From: Setoptus koraiensis | Taxonomy: Eukaryota > Arthropoda | NCBI GenBank assembly: GCA_048013815.1 | Contig: CM106585.1 | Span: forward strand, 3,162,001 to 3,226,000 | Length of the DNA: 64,000 nt | Reading direction: 5' to 3' | Shown: positions 20,936-33,700 of the stretch, piece by piece | How the letters are laid out: each line of letters starts with the position of its first letter | Numbering within the stretch: the stretch's first letter is position 1 | Position numbers and translations under genes: made by a program | The notes under the pieces: model-generated | Databases searched by the model: none | What the model was told of the DNA's origin: nothing | The model's input: the letters and a program-made list of their open reading frames with translations, nothing else

Positions 20936-21298
20936 CTTCTTGAAACTTCAAGTTTGCGCTCTGGAGTGGCATGTCCTCAAGAGGGAAGGTGAGGAATCTG
21001 GGATCCGAGGATGGGTAACGACGCTCGACCGGGCTCGAGAGTGGCAACTCCGGTCCGGCGAATCCAAACATTTCCAGGAGATGATTGGGCACCGGAATGG
21101 ATGGATGCTCCAACAAGTGAGGAAGGGTGATATTACTGAAGACCGGATCATGGGGGAAGAGGGACGGTAGATGACCATGAAAAGTAATATCTTGGCCAGC
21201 ATCCTCGGGAACTGGATACTGAGAAGGATCCGATATAAACAGGGAGGCTGTCCCGGCGGGAACGAGATCAGGCGGCTGAGGGGCAGCCGGCGTGCGTC
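20936..21298 (-). CDS. Orphan open frame, possibly a captured or host coding fragment
   Basis: Read on the minus strand from about 21298 to 20936, roughly 120 codons are open with no start codon. The product is proline-rich, with stretches such as PVPEDAGQDITFHGHLPSLF and PNHLLEMFGFAGPELPL. The third-codon-position pattern looks coding. It ends where satellite sequence takes over and begins at the target duplication of a solo LTR. I do not recognise the family. It could be a piece of a host gene, of a gag, or the 3' portion of the Copia element whose cut edge lies beyond Gypsy-3. Confidence 0.4.
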
Positions 21299-21452
21299 TG
21301 TTAAGTTAGAAAGAAAGACTAGAATACTACACTCGTCTAACTCTCCACATATACTAACTTTATTTACAAATTTCACATATATATATAAGAAAGAGTGTGC
21401 ACTCTGTGCTTACAGGGTGCACCATAACTACACATGCGCATATGCGCTAACA
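21299..21452 (-). repeat. Solo LTR with 4-bp target duplication
   Basis: On the minus strand it reads TGTTAGCGC...CTAACTTAACA, 154 bp, with a TATATATATA box and AATAAA. It is flanked on both sides by CGTC (21295-21298 and 21453-21456). No coding region of the same family is attached. It directly abuts the 5' LTR of Gypsy-3. Confidence 0.6.
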
Positions 21453-21456
21453 CGTC

Positions 21457-21650
21457 TGTCACGGCCTGGCCGTGCTGAGCCCGCTGACGAGGAGTTGAGC
21501 CTATCGACTCAACTGCCTCGCAGTGTCGCGTTACGCGAGAACGAATAAAAGAGCGAGGAGAAGGATCATTCTCGTTCGAGTTAAAGGATGTATAAAGCAA
21601 AAGAAATAATAAAATATATATACAAAAATACACAAAAATCAACCTTAACA
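21457..21650 (+). repeat. Gypsy-3 5' LTR and primer-binding site
   Basis: It reads TGTCACGG...CTTAACA. It contains AATAAA and a TATATATA run near its 3' end. TGGTGCGGCAACC starts at 21651 and fits a tRNA primer-binding site; I do not assign the tRNA. Confidence 0.85.
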
Positions 21651-21761
21651 TGGTGCGGCAACCATTGACCAGTGTAATCTAGCATTTATCATTGGTTCCG
21701 CAAAAACTGAAAGACACAACGTGAAGAAAACCACAGAGACGATACGTCTCACAAAAAAAAA

Positions 21762-24700
21762 ATGGATACTAAAGGGGATCCAAGTTCATCAAAGGATGGA
21801 CACAACGCTGAACCAAGCCAGGAACCACTTGACGAGATCGCGACAACCCTTGCGACCGTCATGCGTTCAAACCTTACTAAAGAGGCAAAAAAATTTGTGG
21901 AGCAAGTGTTAAAAGACATGAGTGCCGGCAAGAGCCCCCAAGGGTCAACTCCGCCGCCACCCATACGGAGAGTGCATGCACCTGCCCAAAGTGTTGCAGG
22001 AAATCATTCTAACCAAGGCATTGACCTAAGCAAATTAGTCCGCAAACCACGCATGTTCAACGGCTCAAATTCGACAGCCAGAGCGTGGATGGAGGAGTAC
22101 GAATTCTCCTGTGAGCTCAACTCATGGTCAGAAAGTGAGATGGTAAAGTACTTCCCTGCATATTAAGAAGGGTCAGCCCTGAGCTGGTTCAAGTATTACG
22201 TCAAGGTGCCCGCTACTGAGCAACAAGAACTGATAACATGGCAGTTCATCAAGCATAAATTTTGTAAGAACTATTTCTCAGCAATGAACGCTTCGGCACT
22301 AAGCAAGCAGATCGACGGCAAAGCACAGGGTCACAATGAACCCGTCAATGCATTCATTGCCGATATGAGAGCCTTGCTCAAAATCTACGATCCCGAAATG
22401 AGCGAAACTAAACAGGTCCTCAAAATCAGAGAACGCCTATTACCAGTGTTTCAAAAGTTTGTTTCGATAAGTGATCCTACGACATATGAAGCCCTAGTGG
22501 ATTTGTGTGTTAAAATCGAAGTGGGCGAGGAAGCCTCGCACCCGAAATCAAAGAACGTCAGTCTAGTGATCGACCGCGACAAGTCCAAAAGCGAGAAGAA
22601 CGAAAAAGGGCGTACACGTCGCAACAGGCGGGGTAGCGACAAGAAAAAGTTTACAAGAGCACCAGTAGATATGTCAAAAACTTGCTCTAGGTGTGAGCGT
22701 CATGGCCACCTAAAGCACGAGTGCTTCGCCAAGTCTAAAGCAGACCGCTCCGAGCTTCATGATAAACCGCCTTGCACGAGACCGACGAAAACAGACAACA
22801 ATGTCCAATTGCCTAAATGTGCACCAAGCACCTCTAAGGAAGCTACGATGGAGATCAAAACAATCAAACACGTAGCCACTATTGTAGGTAGCATCGAACC
22901 CGAGACAATCCCGTATATCGAAATATTCGCAAGAATAGAAGGTAGAATGATAAGCAGCATGGTCGATACCGGTGCGCTACTCACCGCCGCTATGAGCGAA
23001 GCAACTGCTCGGGCGTGTGGGTTCATAATACAACCATATCCAGTAAAGTTGAATTTAAAAGGGGCGAATGGTATCCGATTGCGTATGCTCGGCACTACGG
23101 TGCAAGAAACCGAAATAAGGCTGGGTAACATGACTAAAATTTTAAATGTCGAATACCATGTCATCCGCCACTTGCCAGTTGCCGTTATAATCGGCAAAAC
23201 TTTACTGAAGCGGTTGAGAATATGCATCCGCTGCGATGTATCTGAAGACAAGCTATCGTACATCGACGATGAAGACGACAGGCAATACGACAGAGTCATC
23301 GATCAAGCGCAACCGTCATTAACAGTATGTCCAGTGGTCACAACAGAGCAGCGACCATCTAAGAAGTCGGGGACAGTTATTGCAGCCGAGATGCAAAGAA
23401 TCAATCAACGCACCCAACAGTTCGTTAGCGTTATAGTAGAGGCCGAGCATGATATGCTGATTCGCCCTTGCAACGAATCGAAAGGGTTGAGCGTCGCAAA
23501 CGGTATATATAGCCCGTCGAGCGACAACAAAATATTAGTCATGAACACGACTAATGCTCCCATCGTAATCAAAAAGGGAGCAGTTGTGGCAAGGTACGAA
23601 ACCTTGAGTGACAGTGAGATCGCCGAATCAGACCCGGCTATCAACGCCATATTAGAGGTCGATGAAACTGGATCAACGATAGAAGTCGGCGACGAATTAG
23701 ACGAACAACAGATTCGTGAAGTGAAAGAGCTGATAGTCGAGTATAAAGACGTTTTCTCCTTTGATGGCGAGCTAGGATGCACAGAATCGTGCGAGCATGA
23801 CATAGAGTTGCTGCCTGGATCGAAACCAACGGCCGAGCCATTGCGTCGACACGCGCATGTGGAGAAAGAGGCCGTGAAAAAACAGATAAACGACATGCTC
23901 GCTAAAGGCGTGATAGAAAAGTCCTCATCGCCGTGGGCCAGCGCATATGTGCTGGTCAAGAAAAAAAACGGTCAGCTACGCTTCTGCGTAGATTACCGTC
24001 GAGTCAATGCACAAACAAAGAGAAATGTCTACCCGCTGCCACGGTTAGACGACTGCCTGGATTTTATGACAGGCAAGGTATACTTTACGCTGCTAGATTT
24101 TGCCTCTGGGTATTGGCAGATACCGATGGCTAAAAATGCGCGTGAAGTAACGGCATTTAGAACTCACGAGGGCCTATGGCAATTTAAGGTCATGCCGTTC
24201 GGGCTGACAAACAGCGGCGCGTCCTTCCAACGCATGGTGGACGCGGTATTTAGTGGGTTAAAAAACGAAGACCTCATGGTCTTCATCGACGATACCTGCG
24301 TTGCATCAAGCAGCTGGACGGAACATATGGCTGCTCTAAAAAAAGTCTTCAGCTGTATCCGCAACGCCAAATTGAAACTACAACCCCCTAAATGCAAGAT
24401 AGGCACAACCTCCGTTAGGTTCCTTGGACATCGAATATCGAAACAAGGCATTCAACCCGACGAAGATCTGGTCAAAGCCATCAAAAACTTTCCAGTACCG
24501 ACATCCGTCACCCAAGTCAGATCGTTTCTAGGCAAGGCATCCTATTATAGGAGGTTTATACCTAAGCTGGCCGAGATGTCGGGACCATTGATTGAGCTGA
24601 CGCACAAAAACGCGGCGTTCAGATGGGAAGCTGAACAAGCGAACGCGTTTGGAAAAATCAAAAGTGCGCTGAGCTCCGAGTTATGCGTCGCCTGCTACAA

Positions 24701-26440
24701 CCCAACTCTCGACACTCGGCTCAAAACAGATGCCAGTACCGAGGGGTTTGGTGCCATCTTACAGCAGCGCCACCCAAATGGGTGGATGATCGTCGCATGC
24801 GCTTCTAAAAGGTTGAGCGACAGCGAGAAACGTTATTCGGTTACAAAGCTCGAGGCGGCCGCACTCATGTGGGCTATCGACAGGTATCGAGCGTACCTAC
24901 TTGGCAGGCCGTTTACCGTGCTGGTGGACCATTGCGCCCTGTGCGTAATGGGCAAGAAGCGTCCAAGGTCACCTCAGTTAGCACGCTGGGCAATGTTATT
25001 GAACGAATACGACCTTAAAATCGAGTACGTCAAGGGCAAATTACACGCCGACGTAGACTGTTTGTCGCGGAATGCTGTCGACGAACATGATCACATCGCG
25101 GAACGGGCGATTATTTTCATCGGAATGATCATTCCGACCAACACGGACGATTGGATTAACGAATACGAAACCTCAGTGGAAGCCCAAGCTCTCCTTAACA
25201 AAGCGGCCGAAAATGAAGGAATGGTAACGATTGATGATGTGCTATACGACGCCAACAACAAATTATACGTGCCGGCTCGGTTGAGAAGAGAGTTCATATC
25301 CCGGGCCCACGATGATTTGCTTACAGGCCATGGCGGCCGCAAAGCAACATACGAACACCTCCACCGTAATTACTGGTGGCCAAGCATGGTGCTGGATATC
25401 AACAATTATGTAGATAGCTGCGCCATATGCCAACAACGCAAGGTGCCACGGCAAAGGCAAGCTGGTCATATGAGATCGTTCGAGTGTACCTCAGTTTTCG
25501 AGCTCGTCGCTATTGACTGCATTGGGCCGTTGCCACCGTCCACCAAACAGAATAGGCACATATTCGTAGCGATAGACACTTTTTCGAGGTTTGTAGAGGT
25601 GAAAGCGGACGAGGAAGTGTCATCTGTCAAATTCGCGAAATTTCTAATTGCTAATGTGGTGTCCCGATATGGCACACCGCAGCAGATTTTGACAGACAAT
25701 GCTCAAACTTTTGGAGCTGAAGTTGTAAAGGAAGTGTGCAAGCTTTTTGAAATTAAACACCTCCGATCGACTCCCTTGCATTCGCAAGGCAACGCCATTG
25801 TCGAGCGTGTAAACGCAACGATAGGCGACAAACTGGCGATGATAATAAATGGGCACGATCAATTTAGTCGAGACAACTGGGACGACGCTCTGCCCATGAT
25901 CGCATATGCAATAAACACGACCGTACACTCCTCGCTGGGAGTATCACCTTTCGAGTTGATGTACGGTCGAACACCAATTTTGTTAACTAGCGAGACAAAA
26001 GTCAAAAACATGACCGTACACCAACTGTACTCGAAAATGACAAAGTTGCAACTTGAAGCCAACATCGCTATAGCAATCAACTCCAATGCGATGGCAGCCG
26101 CAGCCGCAAAGACCAGATATGACAAAAAAAGATCAAACGTCTCGTTTAGCATAGGTGATAAAGTGTGGGTACTCAAAAATCAAGCCCGTGGCGCAAAGTT
26201 GAGTAATCGTAGCGACGGTCCCTACACTATCTCTGACGTCCGAAACAACAATATTTACGAGATGGAACACGATCAAACCAATAAAAAAATCGTGCGACAT
26301 GTTTCATTGCTACGGAAGTATGTGCCGAGAAACGACTCGAATGAGTCCGACGCAGCAAATAACTCAGACTCCACGACGACATCGCAAACCCCATCAGGCA
26401 GAAGCTCCCATTCCAGGTCATCGAGTGCGTCGAGCGTCCT
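21762..26440 (+). CDS. Gypsy-3 gag and pol region
   Basis: Gag starts at 21762 with an acidic, proline-rich N-terminus followed by a capsid-like region (a WMEEYEF block, then IKHKFCKNYF). A CCHC-like zinc knuckle CSRCERHGHLKHEC is at about 22683. The protease has VDTGA (about 22965), the RT an FIDD box (about 24285) in place of the commoner YVDD, and RNase H a KTDAST motif (about 24727). The integrase HHCC region is at about 25305-25440 and the catalytic core at 25505-25820, with DCIGPL, LTDNAQ and VERVN. The order protease-RT-RNase H-integrase marks Ty3/Gypsy. Sequence is close in kind to Gypsy-1. Limits given are domain limits. Confidence 0.85.
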
Positions 26441-27698
26441 TACTCAAGCGATAATGTTGATATACGCGGCAACATCAGTAATGTGTAACGGCAACATACG
26501 TCAAGAATCGCCCATCGTCTGGCGAAAGATGGAGTCAACAACGGTGCAAGGTGACAAACACTGGGACCTTGCAATCACTTTTGTGTCGCCCTGCAGAGCC
26601 TTCGTCAATGAGACGCACGACCTGTGTGAGCAATATTATCAGAAAGAAATCGTCGATCGATTAAACGGTTGGTCCATCGACTCGCGGACAAAATGCCTAG
26701 AGAAATATGGGCGGCGCTATATGTACAAGGCAGGATAGCTAAGCAGGCAGATTGGTTAAAACAATTCACCAAAACTTGGAAGGCCGGCATGGTGTCGACG
26801 GAACTCGGGGAAATGTTAGCTTCGCCCGAATTGACCAATATCGACACTCATTCCTCATCTGCACGAGAATGCCGGAGTTTGGGAGGATCGGTGACCGGCG
26901 TAAGGCTATCGTTCACCACGAGACTCACCGACCGAAAGTCTTACGTACTGAAGGCCGACCCGTTCGAGGTGTATACTAACCTCACAAGTCGACCTTGTCT
27001 CAGTAGATACCAAGGCAGTGAATACATGCTATTAAATGAGACGGCGAATTGTATAAAACCGCTGGCAGACTCGCATGTAGGCCCATACGTAAACTTTGAT
27101 TGTAGGACTCACAATCACGCGCCTGAGGCGGCGGAACCGTGGAAACCAGTGGCTTGTTTTAAAAACCTTAACCATATCGAGGCTAAAGAGGAAATAAAGA
27201 TCACCCAAAGTAAGGTGTTCGTTTACTGCGTAGGCAACACGATAGAAATCAACGGCCGGACACGAAGGTGCCCGCCGTACGTATTCAGCGTAGACTCCGG
27301 AGCCCAATGGAAAACAAAACACCATTCTTGGTTAACAACGGTCGACGAGAGGAAAAGCGTATCCGTGGATGACTTCAACAACTCCTTATGGAATAGTCTG
27401 CTGCGCTTTAACCCGCACCACGAAGATACGGTCCAAATGATGGATAAGATCTCGGAACTAATTAACCTAACCGAGGGCATGAACCCTGAACGGTTCCGAA
27501 CGGGTCACACATTGCCGACAGAAGACGAGGCACCCTCTATGGTAATGACCATAGTGGTCACCATTGGCCTCACTGCCATTGTATGCAGCATAGCCGCTGT
27601 GTATGTTTGGACGAAGTGTGGTGGCCAGAAGAAGGTCGGTATCTACAACGTACCAGTGTTTTCGGCTCGAAACCGCGGTACGTCCTTAGGGAGAGGGA
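26440..27698 (+). CDS. Gypsy-3 env region
   Basis: A hydrophobic leader (about 26440-26480) is followed by ESPIVWRKM, the hallmark shared with Gypsy-1 (ESPILWKR) and Copia (EDPIIWRKM). Later blocks are KADPFEVYTNLT, a YVNFDC segment, VFVYCVGNTIEING and CPPYVFSVD. A membrane anchor lies at about 27545-27610. The layout is that of a type I glycoprotein. The coding end runs up to the polypurine tract; no accessory gene follows env here, unlike Gypsy-1. Confidence 0.75.
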
Positions 27699-27892
27699 TG
27701 TCACGGCCTGGCCGTGCTGAGCCCGCTGACGAGGAGTTGAGCCTATCGACTCAACTGCCTCGCAGTGTCGCGTTACGCGAGAACGAATAAAAGAGCGAGG
27801 AGAAGGATCATTCTCGTTCGAGTTAAAGGATGTATAAAGCAAAAGAAATAATAAAATATATATACAAAAATACACAAAAATCAACCTTAACA
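27699..27892 (+). repeat. Gypsy-3 3' LTR
   Basis: It is identical by eye to 21457-21650. It is preceded by GGGAGAGGGA. Confidence 0.9.
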
Positions 27893-29335
27893 TGCGGACA
27901 TAGACAGGTCCGTCCAGCTGTCGTCGTTTACTAACTTTTCTGAGATTTTCTGTTGACTCTGCTGTCTTTTGGTTTCTCCTAAAGCTTGAATTTCCTCTGA
28001 AGTGAGGGATTCAAAGATACTTCTGGACACACCCAACTGCATGTTTATGCGATTTGGGATGTCACCACCCATTGCTGATTGACTAATATTAGACTTCGTA
28101 TATTTATAATTGACACCATCGATTAGGAAGGTGGCTTCCCCCTCAATGGACATTACGTAGTTAGGGCAACTGCGTTTTTCGTTGTTCACGATGATGCTGT
28201 GCCCTTGGCAGTTGACCCGAACATTATGTGCGTCGTGTTTAATTTGGATTGCGGGTCCAACTGCTGGCAGAGCCGATTGCTTTCTGCAGTCAAACGGTGT
28301 AAATGTTGTAATATTAGTCAGAGGGTTGCGGTGTGTGCAGCCTTGGCTGATCACCACACCGTCTTGGATTTCCTTTTCAAGGAGCGGCCTGAAACAGTCA
28401 GAAGTGGTGTTGTACATCACATACTCGGGCCCTGTGTACCGGAATGTACATAGTAGACCCTCATGAAGGGCTATATAGCTAAAGGGGTCTGCCCTCATGA
28501 TGACTACATGAGGACTGGTTCTGAGAAGGGTGAGTTGAATTAGGAATTCATTGTTTTGCACATTCCAATGATGCACGGTGGAGTGTTTTAGTGTGCCTTT
28601 TTCCATTATGCCCGTTATATTGAAGATTTCCAGCAGCACCAGTGGAACTTCTCCGTTCCGGTGCAACTCGCTCTTGAGCTGCTGAATCTTCTTCTTTTCT
28701 TCGTTGAATTTAGACAGTGTTTGAAATAACGCTGCGTTTATGCTGGCTTGGGCCAGTGCTATATCACCGAGGTGGTCGATGTCCCGTTCAAGTTTGCCAA
28801 CCATCGTTGCTACTTTGGTGTCAAACAGGGCTATCTTATGTTGCAGTGAGATGAGTTTGTGATCCAGTCGATTTGTCATCTCTTGAAGATTGCTGATTGA
28901 GTCCGTGCTTGATTTGTCTGACAACCAATTGGAGATAGAGAAGTAAAGTGCCGATATTGATGTGATCATGGTGAGAGCGACTGCTTCACGCGTCTTTCTG
29001 ATATTGGAGGACAAACCGAGCGCTGCGACGTTGTCTGTAACATCTTCTCTGAACCTTCGAGAACACGCTTCTACAATGCTCTGATCGAGTCTTTTGACAC
29101 CTGTCATGTTTGAAAACAGTGTTGGGCAAGGGTCGTGGAATAACAGGCGTAGGTTATAATCAACTTGCCCTTCTACATGTGCAGCGTCCATTTTTCGCCA
29201 TATTATAGGATCCTCGACATGGAAAGTACTCTCAACCGAGGTGCACATAAGCATAATGCTGCAGAGCAGAACCATTGCACAGTTCATCGCCCTAGTGACG
29301 GTGGTTGTGGTTGGTTGGGAGGCTGTGTACATTGC
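27893..29335 (-). CDS. Env-like glycoprotein fused in frame to Copia pol
   Basis: It follows RNase H in the same frame after a TASQPTTTTVTRAMN linker. A hydrophobic leader (CAMVLLCSIMLMCTSVES) precedes EDPIIWRKM. It then has a central helical region with heptad-like spacing (about 28700-28930), MRADPFSYIAL, YTGPEYVMYN, VRVNCQGHSIIV and CPNYVMSI. These match, in order, the env of Gypsy-1 and Gypsy-3. The membrane anchor is not present because Gypsy-3 cuts the C-terminal end. Env-bearing Copia elements are best known from plants; an animal one sharing Gypsy env is unusual. Confidence 0.75.
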
Positions 29336-30288
29336 TACGTCTTGTAAGCCAATTTTCGACCTCATGTCTGCGTGCATCTTTGGACTCAAGGGCTTGGTCA
29401 ACATGTCTGCTTTTTGCTCAGATGATGGGATGTATTGTACTTGAAACTCCTCATTATTAAGGTTTTCTCTGATGTGTAGAAGCCGGATGTCTAAGTGCTT
29501 GGTTCGTGAGTGATACTCAGGATTTTTCATGAGTTTAATAGTCGGTTGGTTGTCCACCATTAGCTTAATTCGTTGATGGCTTACTTTCAGTTCGCTGAAA
29601 ATTTTATTGAGCCATAAAATTTCCTTGGCCGCTAGGTTGGCTGCGATTAGTTCTGCCTCGGTCGTGGATAGTGCGACCAGGCCTTGTTGTTTGCTTAAAA
29701 ACGTTATTGGTCCACCAGCTACAAAGGAGATGACTCCGCTAGTCGACCTTCGCGTTTTTATGTCGCCGGCCCAGTCGGCGTCGGAGTAGCAAACGATATC
29801 AGATTTATTGTCGGCTGTAAACATCAGTCCGAGTTGGTCAGTGCCTTTGAGGTACCTAAGTATGCGCTTGGCGGCTGACCAGTGTTTTTCAAGGGGGCAG
29901 CTGTTAAATTTGGCCAGTGTGCAAACTGCGTGTAGTATGTCGGGTCTGGTGCCACATGCGCAGTACAGCAGTGAACCAATGAGCTCCCTGTATGGAGCGC
30001 TGGTTTCAATGTCGTTTTCGGAAATTTCTTGCAATTCTTTGAGGTCAGCCATCATCGGCGATGGTGCGGGTAGGCAGTCGGCCATTTTGTATAGTTCCAG
30101 CATTCGGTGAATGTAAGCTCGTTGGTGTAGAATGGTTCTTTGCTCGTTTGATATCACTTCATATCCTATAAAACAATCTGTACTTACTTGTCTCACACTC
30201 AAGTTCAGCTTCAAGTATGCAAACAGTTCGTCGAGCGCTTCTTGGCTGGTCGAGAAGGCGACGCCATCATCGACGTAGACTATCAGCC
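29336..30288 (-). CDS. Copia RT C-terminal part and RNase H
   Basis: It starts at the gap with YVDDGVAFS, the RT catalytic box. It then has SPMMADL, PYRELIGSLLYCACGTRPDI, the RNase H D of YSDADWAGD, FLSKQQ and TEAELIAA, and the SRTKHLDIR block, in the order typical of Ty1/Copia. The assembly gap prevents seeing what joins it upstream. Confidence 0.85.
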
Positions 30289-30788
30289 NNNNNNNNNNNN
30301 NNNNNNNNNNNNNNNNNNNNNNNNNNNNNNNNNNNNNNNNNNNNNNNNNNNNNNNNNNNNNNNNNNNNNNNNNNNNNNNNNNNNNNNNNNNNNNNNNNNN
30401 NNNNNNNNNNNNNNNNNNNNNNNNNNNNNNNNNNNNNNNNNNNNNNNNNNNNNNNNNNNNNNNNNNNNNNNNNNNNNNNNNNNNNNNNNNNNNNNNNNNN
30501 NNNNNNNNNNNNNNNNNNNNNNNNNNNNNNNNNNNNNNNNNNNNNNNNNNNNNNNNNNNNNNNNNNNNNNNNNNNNNNNNNNNNNNNNNNNNNNNNNNNN
30601 NNNNNNNNNNNNNNNNNNNNNNNNNNNNNNNNNNNNNNNNNNNNNNNNNNNNNNNNNNNNNNNNNNNNNNNNNNNNNNNNNNNNNNNNNNNNNNNNNNNN
30701 NNNNNNNNNNNNNNNNNNNNNNNNNNNNNNNNNNNNNNNNNNNNNNNNNNNNNNNNNNNNNNNNNNNNNNNNNNNNNNNNNNNNNNNN
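30289..30788. other. Assembly gap, exactly 500 N
   Basis: The round length indicates a placeholder rather than a measured size. It lies between Copia RT and satellite sequence, so the junction of these is not observed. Confidence 0.98.
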
Positions 30789-33700
30789 GAGACTATCATC
30801 AGAAATTCGAATTTTCAATTTCGAATTTCGAAGTTCGAATTGTGGCCACCGAACTTCGAATTGTAACCATCGAACATCGAACGAGCAGATGAAACTATCA
30901 TCAGAAAATCGAATTTTCAATTTCGAATTTCGAATTGTTACCACCGAATTTCGAAATGTGACCATCGAACTGTGACCATCAAATTTCGATAGAGCAGATA
31001 AAATTATCATCAGGAAATCAAATTTTCAATTTTGAATTTCGAAGTTCGAATTGTGACCATCGAACTCTGACCATGGAACTACGACCATCGAACTTCGACG
31101 AAGCAGCTGAATCTCATTTCAGAAAATCAAATTTTCAATTTCCAATTTCGAAGTTCGAAATTCGAATTGTCACCACCGAACTCTGACCATAGAACTAAGA
31201 ACACTGAACCACTAACTTCGAACTAGCAGCTGAAACTCCCATGAGAAATTCGAATTTTCAATTTTGAATTTCGAATTGTTACCACCGAACTTCGAAATGT
31301 GACCATCGAACTCTGACCCCCGAACACTGAACATCGAACTCCGACCATCGAACTCCGGCAGAGAAGCTGAGACTATCATCAGAAAATCGAATTTTCAATT
31401 TCGAATTGTTACCACCGAACTTCGAAATGTGACCATCGAACTCCGACCACCGAACACTGACAATCGAACATCGAACGAGCAGATGAAACTATCATCAGGA
31501 ATTCGAATTTTCAATTTCGAATTGTGACCATCGAACTCTGACCATCGAACACTGACCACCGAACTCCGACAGAGCAGATGAAACTATCACTAGAAAATCG
31601 AATTCTCAATTTCGAACTTCGAAGTTCGAAATGTGACCATCGAACTCTGACCAACGAACACTGACCACCGAACTCCGACAGAGCAGATGAGACTATCATC
31701 AGAAATTCGAATTTTCAATTTCGAATTTCGAAGTTCGAATTGTGGCCACCGAACTTCGAATTGTAACCATCGAACATCGAACGAGCAGATGAAACTATCA
31801 TCAGAAAATCGAATTTTCAATTTCGAATTTCGAATTGTTACCACCGAATTTCGAAATGTGACCATCGAACTGTGACCATCAAATTTCGATAGAGCAGATA
31901 AAATTATCATCAGGAAATCAAATTTTCAATTTTGAATTTCGAAGTTCGAATTGTGACCATCGAACTCTGACCATGGAACTACGACCATCGAACTTCGACG
32001 AAGCAGCTGAATCTCATTTCAGAAAATCAAATTTTCAATTTCCAATTTCGAAGTTCGAAATTCGAATTGTCACCACCGAACTCTGACCATAGAACTAAGA
32101 ACACTGAACCACTAACTTCGAACTAGCAGCTGAAACTCCCATGAGAAATTCGAATTTTCAATTTTGAATTTCGAATTGTTACCACCGAACTTCGAAATGT
32201 GACCATCGAACTCTGACCCCCGAACACTGAACATCGAACTCCGACCATCGAACTCCGGCAGAGAAGCTGAGACTATCATCAGAAAATCGAATTTTCAATT
32301 TCGAATTGTTACCACCGAACTTCGAAATGTGACCATCGAACTCCGACCACCGAACACTGACAATCGAACATCGAACGAGCAGATGAAACTATCATCAGGA
32401 ATTCGAATTTTCAATTTCGAATTGTGACCATCGAACTCTGACCATCGAACACTGACCACCGAACTCCGACAGAGCAGATGAAACTATCACTAGAAAATCG
32501 AATTCTCAATTTCGAACTTCGAAGTTCGAAATGTGACCATCGAACTCTGACCAACGAACACTGACCACCGAACTCCGACAGAGCAGATGAGACTATCATC
32601 AGAAATTCGAATTTTCAATTTCGAATTTCGAAGTTCGAATTGTGGCCACCGAACTTCGAATTGTAACCATCGAACATCGAACGAGCAGATGAAACTATCA
32701 TCAGAAAATCGAATTTTCAATTTCGAATTTCGAATTGTTACCACCGAATTTCGAAATGTGACCATCGAACTGTGACCATCAAATTTCGATAGAGCAGATA
32801 AAATTATCATCAGGAAATCAAATTTTCAATTTTGAATTTCGAAGTTCGAAATGTGACCATCGAACTCCGACCACCGAACACTGACAATCGAACATCGAAC
32901 GAGCAGATGAAACTATCATCAGGAATTCGAATTTTCAATTTCGAATTGTTACCACCGAACTTCGAATTGTGACCATCGAACTCTGACCATCGAACACTGA
33001 CCACCGAACTCCGACAGAGCAGATGAAACTATCACTAGAAAATCGAATTCTCAATTTCGAATTTCGAAGTTCGAAATGTGACCATCGAACTCTGACCATC
33101 GAACACTGACCACCGAACTCCGACAGAGCAGATGAGACTATCATCAGAAATTCGAATTTTCAATTTCGAATTTCGAAGTTCGAATTGTGGCCACCGAACT
33201 TCGAATTGTAACCATCGAACATCGAACGAGCAGATGAAACTATCATCAGAAAATCGAATTTTCAATTTCGAATTTCGAATTGTTACCACCGAATTTCGAA
33301 ATGTGACCATCGAACTGTGACCATCAAATTTCGATAGAGCAGATAAAATTATCATCAGGAAATCAAATTTTCAATTTTGAATTTCGAAGTTCGAATTGTG
33401 ACCATCGAACTCTGACCATGGAACTACGACCATCGAACTTCGACGAAGCAGCTGAATCTCATTTCAGAAAATCAAATTTTCAATTTCCAATTTCGAAGTT
33501 CGAAATTCGAATTGTCACCACCGAACTCTGACCATAGAACTAAGAACACTGAACCACTAACTTCGAACTAGCAGCTGAAACTCCCATGAGAAATTCGAAT
33601 TTTCAATTTTGAATTTCGAATTGTTACCACCGAACTTCGAAATGTGACCATCGAACTCTGACCCCCGAACACTGAACATCGAACTCCGACCATCGAACTC

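Larger units (their letters stand above)
21457..27892 (+). mobile_element. Gypsy-3: near-complete env-bearing Ty3/Gypsy element
   Basis: It has two 194-bp LTRs (21457-21650 and 27699-27892) that I read as identical, a primer site starting TGG right after the 5' LTR, gag, protease, RT, RNase H, integrase and env, and a polypurine tract GGGAGAGGGA before the 3' LTR. Identical LTRs mean a very recent insertion. It looks almost whole with about two breaks. No target duplication is evident: the flanks are ACGTC and TGCGG. The right side cuts the Copia element. Confidence 0.9.
27893..30288 (-). mobile_element. Copia element, 3' portion: end of RT, RNase H and env
   Basis: This is a minus-strand Ty1/Copia piece running from the RT YVDD box next to the assembly gap to env, where Gypsy-3 cuts it. 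RNase H is recognisable from YSDADWAGD, the STSG block and ALSTTEAE. It is probably the other half of the element at 38711-42221, since that half ends in RT just before the YVDD position. No 3' LTR is seen. The part present appears largely undamaged. Confidence 0.8.

Noticed and set aside
30188-31010. Long open frames across the first N run
   Set aside because: Their length comes from unknown bases; only the Copia part up to 30288 is real sequence.
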